Shown here: one piece after another, positions 1 through 9,351 of the stretch
How positions within the stretch are numbered: position 1 is the first letter of the stretch
Layout: each line of letters starts with the position of its first letter
NCBI RefSeq assembly: GCF_029023825.1
Contig: NZ_CP118957.1
Location: 247,001 to 311,000, forward strand
Direction: 5' to 3'
Length of the DNA: 64,000 bases
Origin: Enterococcus saccharolyticus subsp. saccharolyticus
GTDB lineage: Bacteria; Bacillota; Bacilli; Lactobacillales; Enterococcaceae
Position numbers and translations under genes: made by a program
The notes under the pieces: generated by a model
Database searches by the model: none
The model's input: only the letters and a program-made list of their open reading frames with translations
What the model was told of the DNA's origin: nothing

Positions 1-89
1 GTTCTTCGTTCTGCCCTTCTTAGTTAAAATAAATAGAAAAGTAGTATATGATAGAAATGAAATTAGTTTGAGGAAAGCAGGTTGAAAAA

Positions 90-1256
90 ATGTTTAAACG
101 AGTACATTTAATCGTGATGGATTCTGTCGGAATTGGCGAAGCGCCCGATGCAGAAAAATTCAATGACAAAGGAGCCGATACGTTAGGACATATTGCCAAA
201 GAAGCGGGTCTAACGATTCCAAACTTGGAACAATTAGGTCTAGGAACCATCCGTCCTTTAGAAGGTGTCAAAAATGTTGAAGACCATCAAGGCTATGCAA
301 CAAAACTAGAAGAAATTTCAGTCGGAAAAGATACCATGACCGGTCACTGGGAAATCATGGGCTTAAATATTCAAAAACCATTCCGTGTCTTTCCAGAAGG
401 ATTTCCAGAGGAGTTATTAAAACAAATTGAAGACTTTTCTGGTCGCAAAATTGTTTGTAACTTGCCTTATTCAGGAACAGCGGTTCTTGATGACTATGGG
501 AAACATCAGATGGAAACGGGAGATTTAATTGTCTATACTTCTGCTGATCCAGTGTTGCAAATTGCGGCACATGAAGAAATTATCCCGCTAGAAGAATTGT
601 ACCGTATCTGTGAATATACACGTGAAATTACCAAAGACGAACCGTATATGATTGGCCGTATTATTGCGCGTCCTTATCTGGGTGAACCTGGAAACTTTAC
701 ACGAACAAGTAATCGTCATGATTATGCGTTAGATCCATTTGGTAAAACAGTATTAGATTCGTTAAAAGACAACGACAAAGATGTGATTGCTGTTGGTAAA
801 ATCAACGATATTTTTAACGCGCAAGGTATTACCGAATTCGTTCGTACGAAAGATAACATGGATGGCGTAGATAAATTACTAGAAGTGATGCAAAAAGATT
901 TCACTGGTTTAAGCTTTACAAACTTAGTTGATTTTGATGCGTTGTATGGTCATCGTCGCGATGTTGACGGATATGCGCGTGCGATTGAAGATTTCGATGG
1001 CCGCATCCCAGAAATTTTGGATGCGATGGCAGAAGATGATTTATTAATGATTACAGCCGATCATGGAAACGATCCAACTTTTGCTGGAACAGACCATACG
1101 AGAGAATATGTACCATTGCTTGTATTTAGCAAAAAATTCGAGGGACAAGGCAAATTACCTCAAGGATTTTATGCAGATATTTCAGCAACGATTGCCGAGA
1201 ATTTTGGCGTGCCAGCCACTGAAAATGGCGTAAGTTTCTTAAACAATTTAAAGTAG
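90..1256 (+). CDS. deoB: Phosphopentomutase
   Basis: DeoB interconverts (deoxy)ribose-1-phosphate and (deoxy)ribose-5-phosphate in the cytoplasm, feeding nucleoside sugars into central metabolism. The 388-residue protein has the alkaline-phosphatase-superfamily layout: metal ligand region [12 protein letters not shown] at residues 10-21, the [10 protein letters not shown] stretch at 81-90 that carries the activated threonine, and a C-terminal TADHGND / GTDHTREY metal site. Length is normal for the family. ATG 90 follows a GAGGAAAG Shine-Dalgarno sequence. It heads a tight run with two purine nucleoside phosphorylases (10 and 15 nt gaps), whose products are its substrates. The 89 bases ahead contain only a weak promoter-like TATGAT (47-52). 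Confidence 0.96.
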   Translation: MFKRVHLIVMDSVGIGEAPDAEKFNDKGADTLGHIAKEAGLTIPNLEQLGLGTIRPLEGVKNVEDHQGYATKLEEISVGKDTMTGHWEIMGLNIQKPFRVFPEGFPEELLKQIEDFSGRKIVCNLPYSGTAVLDDYGKHQMETGDLIVYTSADPVLQIAAHEEIIPLEELYRICEYTREITKDEPYMIGRIIARPYLGEPGNFTRTSNRHDYALDPFGKTVLDSLKDNDKDVIAVGKINDIFNAQGITEFVRTKDNMDGVDKLLEVMQKDFTGLSFTNLVDFDALYGHRRDVDGYARAIEDFDGRIPEILDAMAEDDLLMITADHGNDPTFAGTDHTREYVPLLVFSKKFEGQGKLPQGFYADISATIAENFGVPATENGVSFLNNLK

Positions 1257-1266
1257 GAGTGACAAC

Positions 1267-2085
1267 ATGACAAAATTACAAGAACAATTACAAGAGACAA
1301 CTACTTTTCTTCAAGAGAAAGGTGTAAAAGACATTGAATTTGGGTTGATTTTAGGTTCAGGTCTAGGCGAATTAGCAGATGAAATTGAAGAAGCAATCGT
1401 TATTCCATATGCTGAAATCCCATATTTCCCTGTATCAACGGTTGTTGGTCATGCAGGACAATTAGTTTATGGCACATTATCTGGTAAGAAAGTGTTAGCA
1501 ATGCAAGGTCGCTTCCATTATTATGAAGGACATTCTATGCAAACAGTGACCTATCCAGTACGTGTCATGGCAGCGATGAAGGCACATTCAATGATTGTTA
1601 CCAATGCTTGCGGTGGTGTGAACGAAAGCTTTGCACCGGGGGATTTAATGTTAATTACAGACCACATCAACTACACAGGTGACAATCCATTAATCGGTGA
1701 AAATGCAGATGAAATGGGTCCACGTTTTCCTGATATGAGTAATGCTTATACACCTGCATACCGTGAAGTAGCGAAAGAAGTAGGCGCGAAAAAAGGCTTG
1801 CATCTAAAAGAAGGGGTCTATATGGGATGGTCAGGTCCTACTTATGAAACACCAGCAGAAATCCGAATGTCTCGTGTGATTGGTGCGGATGCGGTTGGGA
1901 TGTCTACTGTACCAGAAGTGATTGTCGCAACACACAGCGGATTGAAAGTACTAGGTATTTCATGTATCACCAACTTAGCTGCCGGTATGCAAGCGACATT
2001 AAATCATGCAGAAGTTGTCGAAACAACGGAACGTGTCAAAGCAGAATTTAAAGAATTAATCAAAGAAACATTAGCCGTTTTATAA
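1267..2085 (+). CDS. pnp: Purine nucleoside phosphorylase, trimeric type
   Basis: This enzyme phosphorolyses guanosine and inosine-type nucleosides to base plus (deoxy)ribose-1-phosphate. The 272-residue sequence shows the trimeric PNP signatures: LGSGLGELAD near residue 30, VVGHAGQL, GRFHYYEGH, VTNACGGVN, and GPTYETPAEIRM followed by GADAVGMSTVPE. It lies 10 nt after deoB and 15 nt before deoD, so all three are probably one salvage operon. Having both a trimeric and a hexameric enzyme side by side is usual in lactic acid bacteria and broadens purine specificity. Some annotators call it punA or deoD2. Confidence 0.94.
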   Translation: MTKLQEQLQETTTFLQEKGVKDIEFGLILGSGLGELADEIEEAIVIPYAEIPYFPVSTVVGHAGQLVYGTLSGKKVLAMQGRFHYYEGHSMQTVTYPVRVMAAMKAHSMIVTNACGGVNESFAPGDLMLITDHINYTGDNPLIGENADEMGPRFPDMSNAYTPAYREVAKEVGAKKGLHLKEGVYMGWSGPTYETPAEIRMSRVIGADAVGMSTVPEVIVATHSGLKVLGISCITNLAAGMQATLNHAEVVETTERVKAEFKELIKETLAVL

Positions 2086-2100
2086 AAAGGAGCGAAAAAA

Positions 2101-2805
2101 ATGAGCGTTCATATTGAAGCAAAACCAGGTGAAATTGCCGATAAAATTCTACTTCCTGGTGATCCATTACGTGCCAAATATATTGCGGAAAAATTTTTAG
2201 AAGATCCCATTTGCTATAACAATGTCCGCGGAATGTTAGGTTATACAGGTATTTATAAAGGAGAACGCGTGTCTGTTCAAGGAACAGGGATGGGAATGCC
2301 TTCTGCGACAATTTATGCACATGAACTAATTAATTCTTATGATGTGAAAAAATTGATTCGTGTGGGAACATGTGGCGCAATTTCAACGGATGTTCATGTC
2401 CGTGATTTAGTTATTGCGCAAGGTGCAGTGACAAGTTCATCAATTATTCAAAAAAACTTTGATCAATTCCATTTTGCACCAATTGCCGATTTCCAATTGT
2501 TAAAAACAGCGTATGAAATCGCACAAGAAAATGGCTTTACCACACATGTTGGAAATATCTTATCTGAAGATAGTTTTTATAAAGATGATATGACGGAAAC
2601 ATTAAAATTGGCCGAATTAGGTGTGATGGGTGTTGAGATGGAAGCAGCAGCTTTGTATTATTTAGGTGCAAAATTCCATGTTCAAACGCTAGCGATTTGT
2701 ACTGTCAGTGACCATATTATTACTGGAGAAGAAACGACTCCAGAAGAACGTCAAACAACTTTTGATGATATGATTAAAGTTGGTTTGGAGACAGCCATTC
2801 ACTAA
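2101..2805 (+). CDS. deoD: Purine nucleoside phosphorylase, hexameric DeoD type
   Basis: DeoD cleaves purine (deoxy)nucleosides with phosphate, and the hexameric class also accepts adenosine. The 234-residue protein starts [20 protein letters not shown], with [13 protein letters not shown] for phosphate binding, GTGMGMPSA, the nucleoside-binding [12 protein letters not shown], and the catalytic aspartate in SDHIITGEE. An AAAGGAGCGAAAAAA leader supports ATG 2101. It is the third gene of the deoB-pnp-deoD run and its product feeds DeoB. Confidence 0.95.
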   Translation: MSVHIEAKPGEIADKILLPGDPLRAKYIAEKFLEDPICYNNVRGMLGYTGIYKGERVSVQGTGMGMPSATIYAHELINSYDVKKLIRVGTCGAISTDVHVRDLVIAQGAVTSSSIIQKNFDQFHFAPIADFQLLKTAYEIAQENGFTTHVGNILSEDSFYKDDMTETLKLAELGVMGVEMEAAALYYLGAKFHVQTLAICTVSDHIITGEETTPEERQTTFDDMIKVGLETAIH

Positions 2806-2828
2806 AAGCGATTAATGGAGGGATTTTG

Positions 2829-4013
2829 ATGGAAAATTTTAATTTTCACGTAGCAACAGATATTCGTTTTGGGAAAGACCGCTTATCGGAATTACCAGAA
2901 GTAATCAATACCTTTGGAAAAAATGTGCTATTGGTTTACGGTGGCGGGAGCATTAAACAAAATGGTTTATATGATAAAGTACGTCATGCTTTGCAAGCGG
3001 CTACGGTCGTTGAATTAGCTGGTGTTGAACCGAATCCACGCATTGAAACAGTCACAAAAGGTGCGGCATTATGTAGAGAACATCATATTGATGTTATTTT
3101 AGCAGTTGGTGGAGGTTCTGTTATCGATTGTAGTAAAGCGATTGCTGGTGGTGCGTATGTCGAAGGTGACTTGTGGGAAAATCTTGTGTTGAAACGGCAA
3201 TATAATGGTCCAGCGATTCCAATTGTGACTATTTTGACCTTAGCCGCAACTGGTAGTGAAATGAATCGTGGGGGCGTTATTTCCAATATGCAAACCCAAC
3301 AAAAATTAGGGATGGGCGGTAAAAACTTATTGCCAAAAGTTTCTTTCTTAGACCCAACCAATACATTCACGGTGAATGCTTATCAAACAGCTGCTGGTTC
3401 AGCCGATATTTTTAGTCATTTAATGGAAAACTATTTTAATGCAACTCCCGGGACAGATGTACAAGATGGTGTGGCAGAAGGATTAATGAAAACCGTCATT
3501 CATCATTTACCAATTGCACTAAAAGAACCAGAAAACTATGATGCGCGTGCAAATTTAATGTGGGCAAGCACCTTGGCTTTAAATGGTTTAACGGGTAGTG
3601 GTAAAACAGGTACGTGGTCTTGTCATGCGATGGAACATGAGCTAAGCGCGTTTTATGATATTACGCATGGTATTGGTTTAGCCATTTTAACACCACGTTG
3701 GATGGCGCACATTTTAAATGAAACAACTGTGCCTAAATTTGCACGCTTTGCCAAAGAAGTATGGGGAATTCAAGAAGAAAATCCAGAGCAAGCAGCGCGA
3801 AAAGGTATCCAAGCGTTGTATGATTTCTTCTTAGAAAATGGCGTACCAATGACTTTACCAGAAGTGGGGATTGATACAGAAAAAGATTTCGATCAAATGG
3901 CGCAACAAGCAATTGCCCACAGTACCATCAGCAAAGCGGCTTTTGTGCCTTTGCAAAAAGAAGATGTGATTCAAATTTATCAAGCATCGCAAACACCTTC
4001 AACTTTTATATAA
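2829..4013 (+). CDS. Iron-containing alcohol dehydrogenase, butanol dehydrogenase (YugJ/BdhA) type
   Basis: This is a group III, metal-dependent NAD(P)H alcohol/aldehyde oxidoreductase of 394 residues. The nucleotide-binding motif GGGSVIDCSKAIA is near residue 95. Metal ligands are visible in ADIFSHLMENYF and in HAMEHELSAFYDITHGIGLA. ATG 2829 sits at ideal distance from GGAGGGA (2817-2823); a TTG just before it (2826) is in frame but too close. It follows deoD by 23 nt and may be read through from the salvage operon, although its role there is unclear: it could reduce acetaldehyde released from deoxyribose-5-phosphate, or simply be a fermentation enzyme. The natural substrate cannot be read from sequence. 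Confidence 0.9.
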   Translation: MENFNFHVATDIRFGKDRLSELPEVINTFGKNVLLVYGGGSIKQNGLYDKVRHALQAATVVELAGVEPNPRIETVTKGAALCREHHIDVILAVGGGSVIDCSKAIAGGAYVEGDLWENLVLKRQYNGPAIPIVTILTLAATGSEMNRGGVISNMQTQQKLGMGGKNLLPKVSFLDPTNTFTVNAYQTAAGSADIFSHLMENYFNATPGTDVQDGVAEGLMKTVIHHLPIALKEPENYDARANLMWASTLALNGLTGSGKTGTWSCHAMEHELSAFYDITHGIGLAILTPRWMAHILNETTVPKFARFAKEVWGIQEENPEQAARKGIQALYDFFLENGVPMTLPEVGIDTEKDFDQMAQQAIAHSTISKAAFVPLQKEDVIQIYQASQTPSTFI

Positions 4014-4014
4014 G

Positions 4015-4052
4015 AAAAAAGAGACTATGACTTACGTCACGGTCTCTTTTTG
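4015..4052. terminator. Bidirectional intrinsic terminator between the alcohol dehydrogenase gene and gpmA
   Basis: A hairpin pairs AAAAAGAGAC with GTCTCTTTTT, with TGAC/GTCA inside and a TTAC loop. A-rich and T-rich flanks let it work for both converging genes. Confidence 0.85.
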
Positions 4053-4056
4053 TAGC

Positions 4057-4725
4057 TTATAAATAATACTTTTCAATGACAGATAAATCATCGTTTAGTT
4101 CATAAACAAGTGGTTTACCTGTTGGAATTTCAAGTCCCATAATGTCGTCATCAGAAATACCTTCAATGTGTTTTGCTAAAGCACGTAAAGAGTTACCATG
4201 TGCGGCAACTAACACCGTTTTACCATCTAATAATGCTGGGGCAATTTCATCTTCCCAAAATGGCAATGCACGTTCTAAAGTTACTTTTAGATTTTCGCCA
4301 CCAGGAACAGTGCGCGGATCTAAGTGTGCGTAACGACGGTCTGGTTTTGCATCTGATAATGGAGGCAATGTATCGTAAGAACGACGCCAAATAAGAACTT
4401 GCTCGTCTCCGTACTTATCACGAGTGGCTTGTTTGTTTAATCCTTGTAATGCACCATAGTGACGTTCGTTTAAGCGCCATGATTTAATTGTAGGTACCCA
4501 TAATTGGTCTGAGTATTCTAAGATGTAGTTACAAGTTTTGATTGCACGGGTTAAGACAGAAGTGTATGCAATATCAAATTCGATGCCGGCTTCCTTGATT
4601 TTGCGTCCACCTTCTATGGCTTCTTCAACACCCTCAGGAGCCAAATCAACATCTTCCCAACCAGTAAACTGATCTAACTTGTTCCATTCACTTAATCCAT
4701 GACGTGAAAAAACTAATTTTGGCAT
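4057..4725 (-). CDS. gpmA: 2,3-bisphosphoglycerate-dependent phosphoglycerate mutase
   Basis: GpmA interconverts 3- and 2-phosphoglycerate in glycolysis through a phosphohistidine. The 222-residue protein opens [15 protein letters not shown], with the catalytic RHG at residues 8-10, and carries [14 protein letters not shown] and the second histidine in [13 protein letters not shown]. The start at 4725 is chosen because AAAGGAGAGG lies just upstream (4731-4740); the frame stays open seven codons further but without a better site. It is divergent from gpmI, a non-homologous enzyme for the same reaction. Confidence 0.95.
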   Translation of the reverse strand: MPKLVFSRHGLSEWNKLDQFTGWEDVDLAPEGVEEAIEGGRKIKEAGIEFDIAYTSVLTRAIKTCNYILEYSDQLWVPTIKSWRLNERHYGALQGLNKQATRDKYGDEQVLIWRRSYDTLPPLSDAKPDRRYAHLDPRTVPGGENLKVTLERALPFWEDEIAPALLDGKTVLVAAHGNSLRALAKHIEGISDDDIMGLEIPTGKPLVYELNDDLSVIEKYYL

Positions 4726-4775
4726 AAAACCCTCTCCTTTATTCATCTGGTTTCTGAAATTTCCATTCCAAATTT

Positions 4776-4806
4776 ATTATACACCCGTTGCTACTTAAAT
4801 TTCCAA
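4776..4806 (-). promoter_or_regulatory. Putative gpmA promoter
   Basis: On the minus strand a perfect TATAAT -10 (4776-4781) lies 19 nt downstream of TTGGAA (4801-4806). The spacer is slightly long. Confidence 0.45.
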
Positions 4807-4847
4807 TGATACTATGTCATCATTTAGTTAGGAGAATGATATTGGAT

Positions 4848-4978
4848 TTTACTAACCATCCATTTAATGTTATTATGGTAAGGCTGAATGAACTTTGTGT
4901 AGGATGCAAGACTGCAAATATACATGGTTTGTTGTCAGTAAAAAATCTATCTTAATAAGAAGGTTACGATAGATTTTT
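4848..4978 (+). promoter_or_regulatory. Putative gpmI promoter and leader hairpin
   Basis: TTTACT (4848-4853), a 17-nt spacer and TATTAT (4871-4876) preceded by an extended -10 TG form a plausible promoter. The predicted leader of about 150 nt holds an 11-bp perfect inverted repeat, AAAAATCTATC (4941-4951) with GATAGATTTTT (4968-4978), with a 16-nt loop. It ends in five T and so resembles a weak attenuator. The rest of the 309-nt gap between gpmA and gpmI shows nothing I recognise. Confidence 0.45.
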
Positions 4979-5034
4979 GAGCGTCTGTTATTAAAATTTT
5001 TTTGAATTGAGTAAGGGAAAGTAGGAATAGCAAA

Positions 5035-6558
5035 ATGGACAAAAAACCTGTAATTTTAATGATTTTAGATGGATTTGGCCTAAGAGACGAAACAGTCGGT
5101 AACGCTGTAGCATTGGCTAATACACCGAATTTTGACAAATACTGGAGCAAATACCCACATAGCACATTAAAAGCGTCTGGTTTAGATGTTGGTCTACCAG
5201 AAGGTCAAATGGGTAACTCAGAAGTTGGCCACACAAATATTGGTGCTGGTCGTATTGTTTATCAAAGTTTAACGCGTATTGACAAATCAATCCTTGATGG
5301 CGAATTTGCACAAGAAAAAGCCTTGTTAGATTTATTTGATTTCGTGAAAAAAAATAACTCTAACTTACATTTAATGGGCTTAGTTTCTGACGGTGGTGTT
5401 CATAGCCACATTAACCATCTATTTGCCTTATTAGAAGAAGCGAAAAAACATGGCGTACCAGCCTTTGTTGATGTAATTTTAGATGGTCGTGATGTTTCTC
5501 CAACATCAGGTATCAACTATGTAAAACAATTACAAGCAAAAATTGACGAATTAGGTCATGGAAAAATTGCTTCAATTTCAGGAAGATATTACGCAATGGA
5601 CCGTGACAAACGTTGGGAACGTGTCCAACAATATTATGATGTTGTGATTCACGGCGAAGGCGAAAAATCAACAGATGCAGTTGATGTTGTTGAGAAAAGT
5701 TATGCAGCAGGCGTGACAGATGAATTCTTGTTACCAACAGTGATTGTTGAAAACGATCAACCAGTTGCGACAATTAACGACAATGACGGTGTTTTATTCT
5801 TCAACTTCCGTCCTGACCGTGCCTTACAAATGTCTCAAGCACTAACTGAAAAAGAATGGGAATTCTTTGAACGTGGCCAAACGCCACAAAATGTGAAATT
5901 AGTGACAATGACACAATACTCAGACAAATTAGATACTGAAGTTGTATTTGCACCAATTTCATTAGATAACGTATTAGGTGAAGTTTTAGACAAAAACAAC
6001 ATCAACCAATTACGTATTGCCGAAACAGAGAAATACCCACACGTTACATTCTTCTTCAACGGTGGTTCAAATACTGTATATGGTACTGAAGAACGTATTT
6101 TAATTGCTTCTCCAAAAGTAGCAACCTATGATTTACAACCTGAAATGAGTATCTATGAAGTAACAGATGCGTTAGTGAATGCTATCAATGACGAGAAATT
6201 TGAAGCAATCATCTTAAACTTTGCAAACCCTGATATGGTTGGTCATTCAGGAATGGTTGAACCAACTGTAAAAGCTATTGAAGCAGTAGATGAATGTTTA
6301 GGACGTGTTGTTGAAACTATTTTAGGTAAAGAAGGATTTGCGATTATTACAGCAGACCACGGAAATTCAGAAACATTAATGGATGAAAATGGTAATCCTC
6401 ATACTGCGCATACAACTGTTCCAGTACCAGTTATCGTTACTAAAGATAATGTGGAATTAAGAACAGATGGACGTTTAGCAGACTTAGCACCAACAATGTT
6501 AGATTTATTAGACATTGAATTACCTGCTGAAATGACTGGTAGAAGCCTAGTAAAATAA
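5035..6558 (+). CDS. gpmI: 2,3-bisphosphoglycerate-independent phosphoglycerate mutase
   Basis: GpmI performs the 3-PG/2-PG step with two metal ions and a phosphoserine. The 507-residue protein has the family's usual length, the first metal ligand in [11 protein letters not shown] (Asp12), the nucleophile Ser62 in [15 protein letters not shown], a [10 protein letters not shown] substrate motif, and the C-terminal [10 protein letters not shown] and [11 protein letters not shown] metal sites. The start is at ATG 5035 after AAGTAGGAATAG. It stands alone rather than in the gap-pgk-tpi-gpm-eno cluster common in Firmicutes, and faces gpmA. Confidence 0.96.
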   Translation: MDKKPVILMILDGFGLRDETVGNAVALANTPNFDKYWSKYPHSTLKASGLDVGLPEGQMGNSEVGHTNIGAGRIVYQSLTRIDKSILDGEFAQEKALLDLFDFVKKNNSNLHLMGLVSDGGVHSHINHLFALLEEAKKHGVPAFVDVILDGRDVSPTSGINYVKQLQAKIDELGHGKIASISGRYYAMDRDKRWERVQQYYDVVIHGEGEKSTDAVDVVEKSYAAGVTDEFLLPTVIVENDQPVATINDNDGVLFFNFRPDRALQMSQALTEKEWEFFERGQTPQNVKLVTMTQYSDKLDTEVVFAPISLDNVLGEVLDKNNINQLRIAETEKYPHVTFFFNGGSNTVYGTEERILIASPKVATYDLQPEMSIYEVTDALVNAINDEKFEAIILNFANPDMVGHSGMVEPTVKAIEAVDECLGRVVETILGKEGFAIITADHGNSETLMDENGNPHTAHTTVPVPVIVTKDNVELRTDGRLADLAPTMLDLLDIELPAEMTGRSLVK

Positions 6559-6566
6559 ATGTGATG

Positions 6567-6602
6567 AACTAGAGGTTGTGTCTACAACCTCTAGTTTTTT
6601 TA
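6567..6602 (+). terminator. gpmI terminator
   Basis: A 13-bp perfect stem, AACTAGAGGTTGT (6567-6579) with ACAACCTCTAGTT (6584-6596), is followed by an uninterrupted T-run. Confidence 0.93.
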
Positions 6603-6605
6603 GAC

Positions 6606-6665
6606 AAAAAATTACGGGAAAACCTTGAAAAATGATCACTTTTCAAAGTTTTCCCGTAATTTTGT
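6606..6665. terminator. Second, long hairpin, probably terminating the minus-strand recombinase homologue
   Basis: ATTACGGGAAAAC (6611-6623) pairs perfectly with GTTTTCCCGTAAT (6648-6660), and TTGAAAA/TTTTCAA extends the stem inside. An A-run precedes it, giving a T-run on the minus strand. It therefore suits the gene ending at 6685, and stands back to back with the gpmI terminator. Confidence 0.8.
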
Positions 6666-6684
6666 ATAGAATCTTAATCGTGGC

Positions 6685-7260
6685 TTATTTTTGTAGTAAA
6701 GTAGCAATTTCACTTTCCGATAAATGAATATATTTGTAACATGTTCCAATCGATACTTGACAGGTTGTAGCGATTGTTTGGATCGACTCTTTCTTTTCGA
6801 AGAACAGGAACCGAATTTTTTGTACAGTTTCTGCATCGATTTTTGGTCGACCACCAATTTTTCCTTTTTGACGTGCACGACTTAAGCCGAGTAGTGTACG
6901 CTCTTTTAGCAGTGCGCGTTCCATAGAAGCCATTTGGTTCATCCATTGGAAATATAATTTACCAGCTGAACCGCGGGTATCAATATTATCCGTTAAACAA
7001 ATTAAATCAAATTGACTTGCTTGAAAACGCAACATTAAATCTGCTAGTTGTCTTGTTGATTTTCCTAAGCGATAAAGTTGATCAACAACCAACGCATCGC
7101 CAGTTTCCATTTGATCGAGGATGTCATCAAGTGATGTCGATTCGGGTTTCAGATAATCTTCATGGAAAATTTCTGTACAACCGAATTCTTGCAAACTCGT
7201 CATTTGTGGTTGAGGATTTTCATCCGTAATTGTGGTACGGATATATCCGTATAATTTCAT
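6685..7260 (-). CDS. Serine recombinase (resolvase/invertase) homologue with degenerate active site
   Basis: The 191-residue protein has the full resolvase/invertase plan: catalytic-like domain (1 to about 120), long E helix with NQMASMERALLKERTLLGLSRA, GKIGGRPK hinge, and a C-terminal helix-turn-helix with IQTIATTCQVSIGTCYKYI. Arg8 is kept, but the nucleophile position 10 is threonine (GYIRTT where active members read YxRVST). The usual LDRLGR reads LYRLGK, and the arginine near position 45 is missing. Site-specific DNA binding may remain while strand cleavage is probably lost. No inverted repeats, partner transposon gene or invertible segment are visible next to it. It lies 97 nt downstream of rpiA on the same strand. 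A domesticated regulator is the likeliest reading; a fading transposon relic is the alternative. Confidence 0.85.
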   Translation of the reverse strand: MKLYGYIRTTITDENPQPQMTSLQEFGCTEIFHEDYLKPESTSLDDILDQMETGDALVVDQLYRLGKSTRQLADLMLRFQASQFDLICLTDNIDTRGSAGKLYFQWMNQMASMERALLKERTLLGLSRARQKGKIGGRPKIDAETVQKIRFLFFEKKESIQTIATTCQVSIGTCYKYIHLSESEIATLLQK

Positions 7261-7357
7261 GTTTCATCCCATCCTATTTGTAGAAAATAAATAATAAGAA
7301 GAATATCATAAACTAAGTTAAATAGATACCCCCAAATTGACAAAACAGTAGAGTAAA

Positions 7358-8035
7358 TTATCGAACGACTGTTACTGTGTTCGGCCCTTTTTCTTCACCA
7401 ACGATTATCATATGAACCATATTTAAAAATAATCCATGTTCTACAACACCAACTAATTGATTTAATTCTTCATTTAATTTAAATGGATCTTCAATGACAT
7501 CTAAATGCAAATCAATGATTGAATGTCCACAATCTGTTATTTTTTTCTCTGTTTCATTTTCCAACCGAAACGTTGGACGATATCCTTTTTCTTCAAAAAT
7601 ACGGAAAAGATGTTCTTCTCCATAAGGAACAACTTCAACAGGCAAAGGAAATTTTCCTAGTTTATCCACCATTTTTGATTCATCAACAATCCAAATCACT
7701 TGATCAGAATAAGAGGCAACGACTTTTTCAAATAAAAGCGCAGCGCCACCACCTTTTATTCCTTGAAAATCTGCACTGATTTCATCGGCACCATCAATTG
7801 TCAAATCCACACGTGTGACTTCATCAATCGTTTTTACAGGAATCCCTAGTTCTAATGCTTGGTTACGTGAAGCAGACGAAGTCGGGACGCCAACAATGTT
7901 TAATTGCTCTTCATTGACTCTGCGACCTAACTCTTCAATCATATAGTAGGCAGTTGAACCCGTACCTAGGCCAACGACCATTCCGTCTTTGACATAGTTT
8001 GCAGCTTCAATCCCGACCATTTTTTTTAAATTCAA
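7358..8035 (-). CDS. rpiA: Ribose-5-phosphate isomerase A
   Basis: RpiA interconverts ribose-5-phosphate and ribulose-5-phosphate in the pentose phosphate pathway. Visible motifs are [17 protein letters not shown] (phosphate loop), TIDGADEIS with the substrate aspartates, and [15 protein letters not shown] choose TTG 8035 (protein beginning [15 protein letters not shown], 225 residues) because AAAGGTGG sits at proper distance. The GTG four codons upstream (8047) overlaps that Shine-Dalgarno sequence. It is divergent from rpsL and functionally close to deoB, which also yields ribose-5-phosphate. Confidence 0.94.
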   Translation of the reverse strand: MNLKKMVGIEAANYVKDGMVVGLGTGSTAYYMIEELGRRVNEEQLNIVGVPTSSASRNQALELGIPVKTIDEVTRVDLTIDGADEISADFQGIKGGGAALLFEKVVASYSDQVIWIVDESKMVDKLGKFPLPVEVVPYGEEHLFRIFEEKGYRPTFRLENETEKKITDCGHSIIDLHLDVIEDPFKLNEELNQLVGVVEHGLFLNMVHMIIVGEEKGPNTVTVVR

Positions 8036-8146
8036 CCTATTCGCCACCTTTAAAATTATTATTTCTTCTATTATTATATAATTCTTATGCGTAAAATGGT
8101 AGCTGACAAAAAAATAAAATTAATTGGGAAAAGTAAATAAATATCG

Positions 8147-8175
8147 TTGACACTATAGAAAATCCATGATATTCT
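8147..8175 (+). promoter_or_regulatory. str operon promoter (P-rpsL)
   Basis: TTGACA (8147-8152), exactly 17 nt, and TATTCT (8170-8175) make a strong vegetative promoter. Transcription should start near 8181, at the heptamer AGGTGCT. Confidence 0.85.
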
Positions 8176-8180
8176 AACGA

Positions 8181-8339
8181 AGGTGCTTTATGAACAGGTC
8201 TCTGGATAGAGACGTGCTGACTGTAGTAAAAGTACAATCTGATAAAGATGCATATTATTGCATTATTTTTTATCGCCAAAAAAGAACCACCTGGATGTGT
8301 GGAACTAAACAGCGAATCAAGGAAGGAGGAAAACAAGGA
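8181..8339 (+). ncRNA. Leader of the str operon mRNA
   Basis: About 158 nt lie between the predicted start and rpsL. The leader begins AGGTGCT, then ATG at 8190 opens a frame that runs without stop for 50 codons in phase into rpsL. It contains a perfect 6-bp stem GTCTCT (8198-8203) / AGAGAC (8208-8213) with a GGAT loop. This is likely an untranslated regulatory leader; the in-frame extension would give a 187-residue S12, against the normal 137. Confidence 0.5.
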
Positions 8340-8753
8340 ATGCCTACAATTAACCAATTAGTACGTAAACCTCGTAAATCCAAGGTTGAAAAATCAAATT
8401 CACCTGCATTGAACAAAGGATATAATAGTTTCAAAAAAGCTCAAACAAACGTGAGCTCACCTCAAAAACGTGGGGTAGCTACTCGTGTCGGAACAATGAC
8501 ACCTAAAAAACCGAACTCGGCTTTACGTAAATATGCGCGTGTTCGTTTGTCTAACTTGATTGAAGTTACGGCTTATATCCCAGGTATCGGACATAACTTA
8601 CAAGAACACAGTGTAGTATTATTACGCGGTGGACGTGTAAAAGACTTACCAGGGGTACGTTATCATATCGTTCGTGGTGCTTTGGATACGGCTGGTGTAA
8701 ACGACCGTAAACAATCTCGTTCTAAATACGGTACTAAACGACCAAAAGCTTAA
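8340..8753 (+). CDS. rpsL: 30S ribosomal protein S12
   Basis: S12 lies at the decoding centre of the small subunit and governs translational accuracy. The 137-residue protein starts [15 protein letters not shown] after GGAAGGAGGAAAACAAGG. The streptomycin-determining lysines appear wild type in [11 protein letters not shown] and [13 protein letters not shown]. It is the first gene of the str operon and is followed 62 nt later by rpsG. Confidence 0.97.
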   Translation: MPTINQLVRKPRKSKVEKSNSPALNKGYNSFKKAQTNVSSPQKRGVATRVGTMTPKKPNSALRKYARVRLSNLIEVTAYIPGIGHNLQEHSVVLLRGGRVKDLPGVRYHIVRGALDTAGVNDRKQSRSKYGTKRPKA

Positions 8754-8815
8754 TTTTATTCTACAAACTAAAACGACTATTTAAATAAAACCAATTTCGG
8801 AAGGAGGAGTTACGG

Positions 8816-9286
8816 ATGCCTCGTAAAGGTCCTGTTGCAAAACGTGATGTATTACCAGATCCTATTTATAACTCAAAATTAGTAACTCGTTTAATCAACC
8901 GCGTAATGGTTGACGGTAAACGTGGAGTTGCTGCGAATATCATCTACAACTCATTTGATATTATTAAAGAATCTACAGGCAATGATCCATTGGAAGTTTT
9001 CGAACAAGCAATGAAAAACATCATGCCTGTATTAGAAGTAAAAGCTCGTCGTGTTGGGGGTTCTAACTATCAAGTACCAGTTGAAGTTCGTCCTGAACGT
9101 CGTACAACTTTAGGTCTACGTTGGGTTGTTAACTACGCTCGTTTGCGTGGAGAACACACAATGGAAGAACGTCTAGCTAAAGAAATCATGGATGCTGCTA
9201 ACAATACTGGTGCTTCAGTTAAAAAACGTGAAGACACTCATAAAATGGCAGAAGCTAACCGTGCATTTGCACACTATCGTTGGTAA
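8816..9286 (+). CDS. rpsG: 30S ribosomal protein S7
   Basis: S7 nucleates assembly of the 16S rRNA 3' domain and contacts the exit site. The 156-residue protein begins [20 protein letters not shown] and includes the [18 protein letters not shown] segment and a basic C-terminus ending HYRW. A GGAAGGAGGAGTT site supports ATG 8816. In E. coli S7 represses this operon; no equivalent site is evident here. Confidence 0.97.
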   Translation: MPRKGPVAKRDVLPDPIYNSKLVTRLINRVMVDGKRGVAANIIYNSFDIIKESTGNDPLEVFEQAMKNIMPVLEVKARRVGGSNYQVPVEVRPERRTTLGLRWVVNYARLRGEHTMEERLAKEIMDAANNTGASVKKREDTHKMAEANRAFAHYRW

Positions 9287-9351
9287 GATACAAGCTACTT
9301 TTTTAGGTAGTATGTATTGTGACAACAATTAGAGAGGAGAACAATCCCACA

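Noticed and set aside
2826-2828. TTG as start of the alcohol dehydrogenase
   Set aside because: It is only a few bases from the Shine-Dalgarno sequence; ATG 2829 is the natural start.
6611-6660. Long inverted repeat as a transposon end or recombination site of the resolvase homologue
   Set aside because: A single copy with A and T flanks at a gene end fits a terminator; no matching second copy was seen nearby.
9319-9351. N-terminal extension of EF-G from GTG 9319
   Set aside because: The extra 11 residues are not typical of EF-G and the strong ribosome binding site lies inside them.
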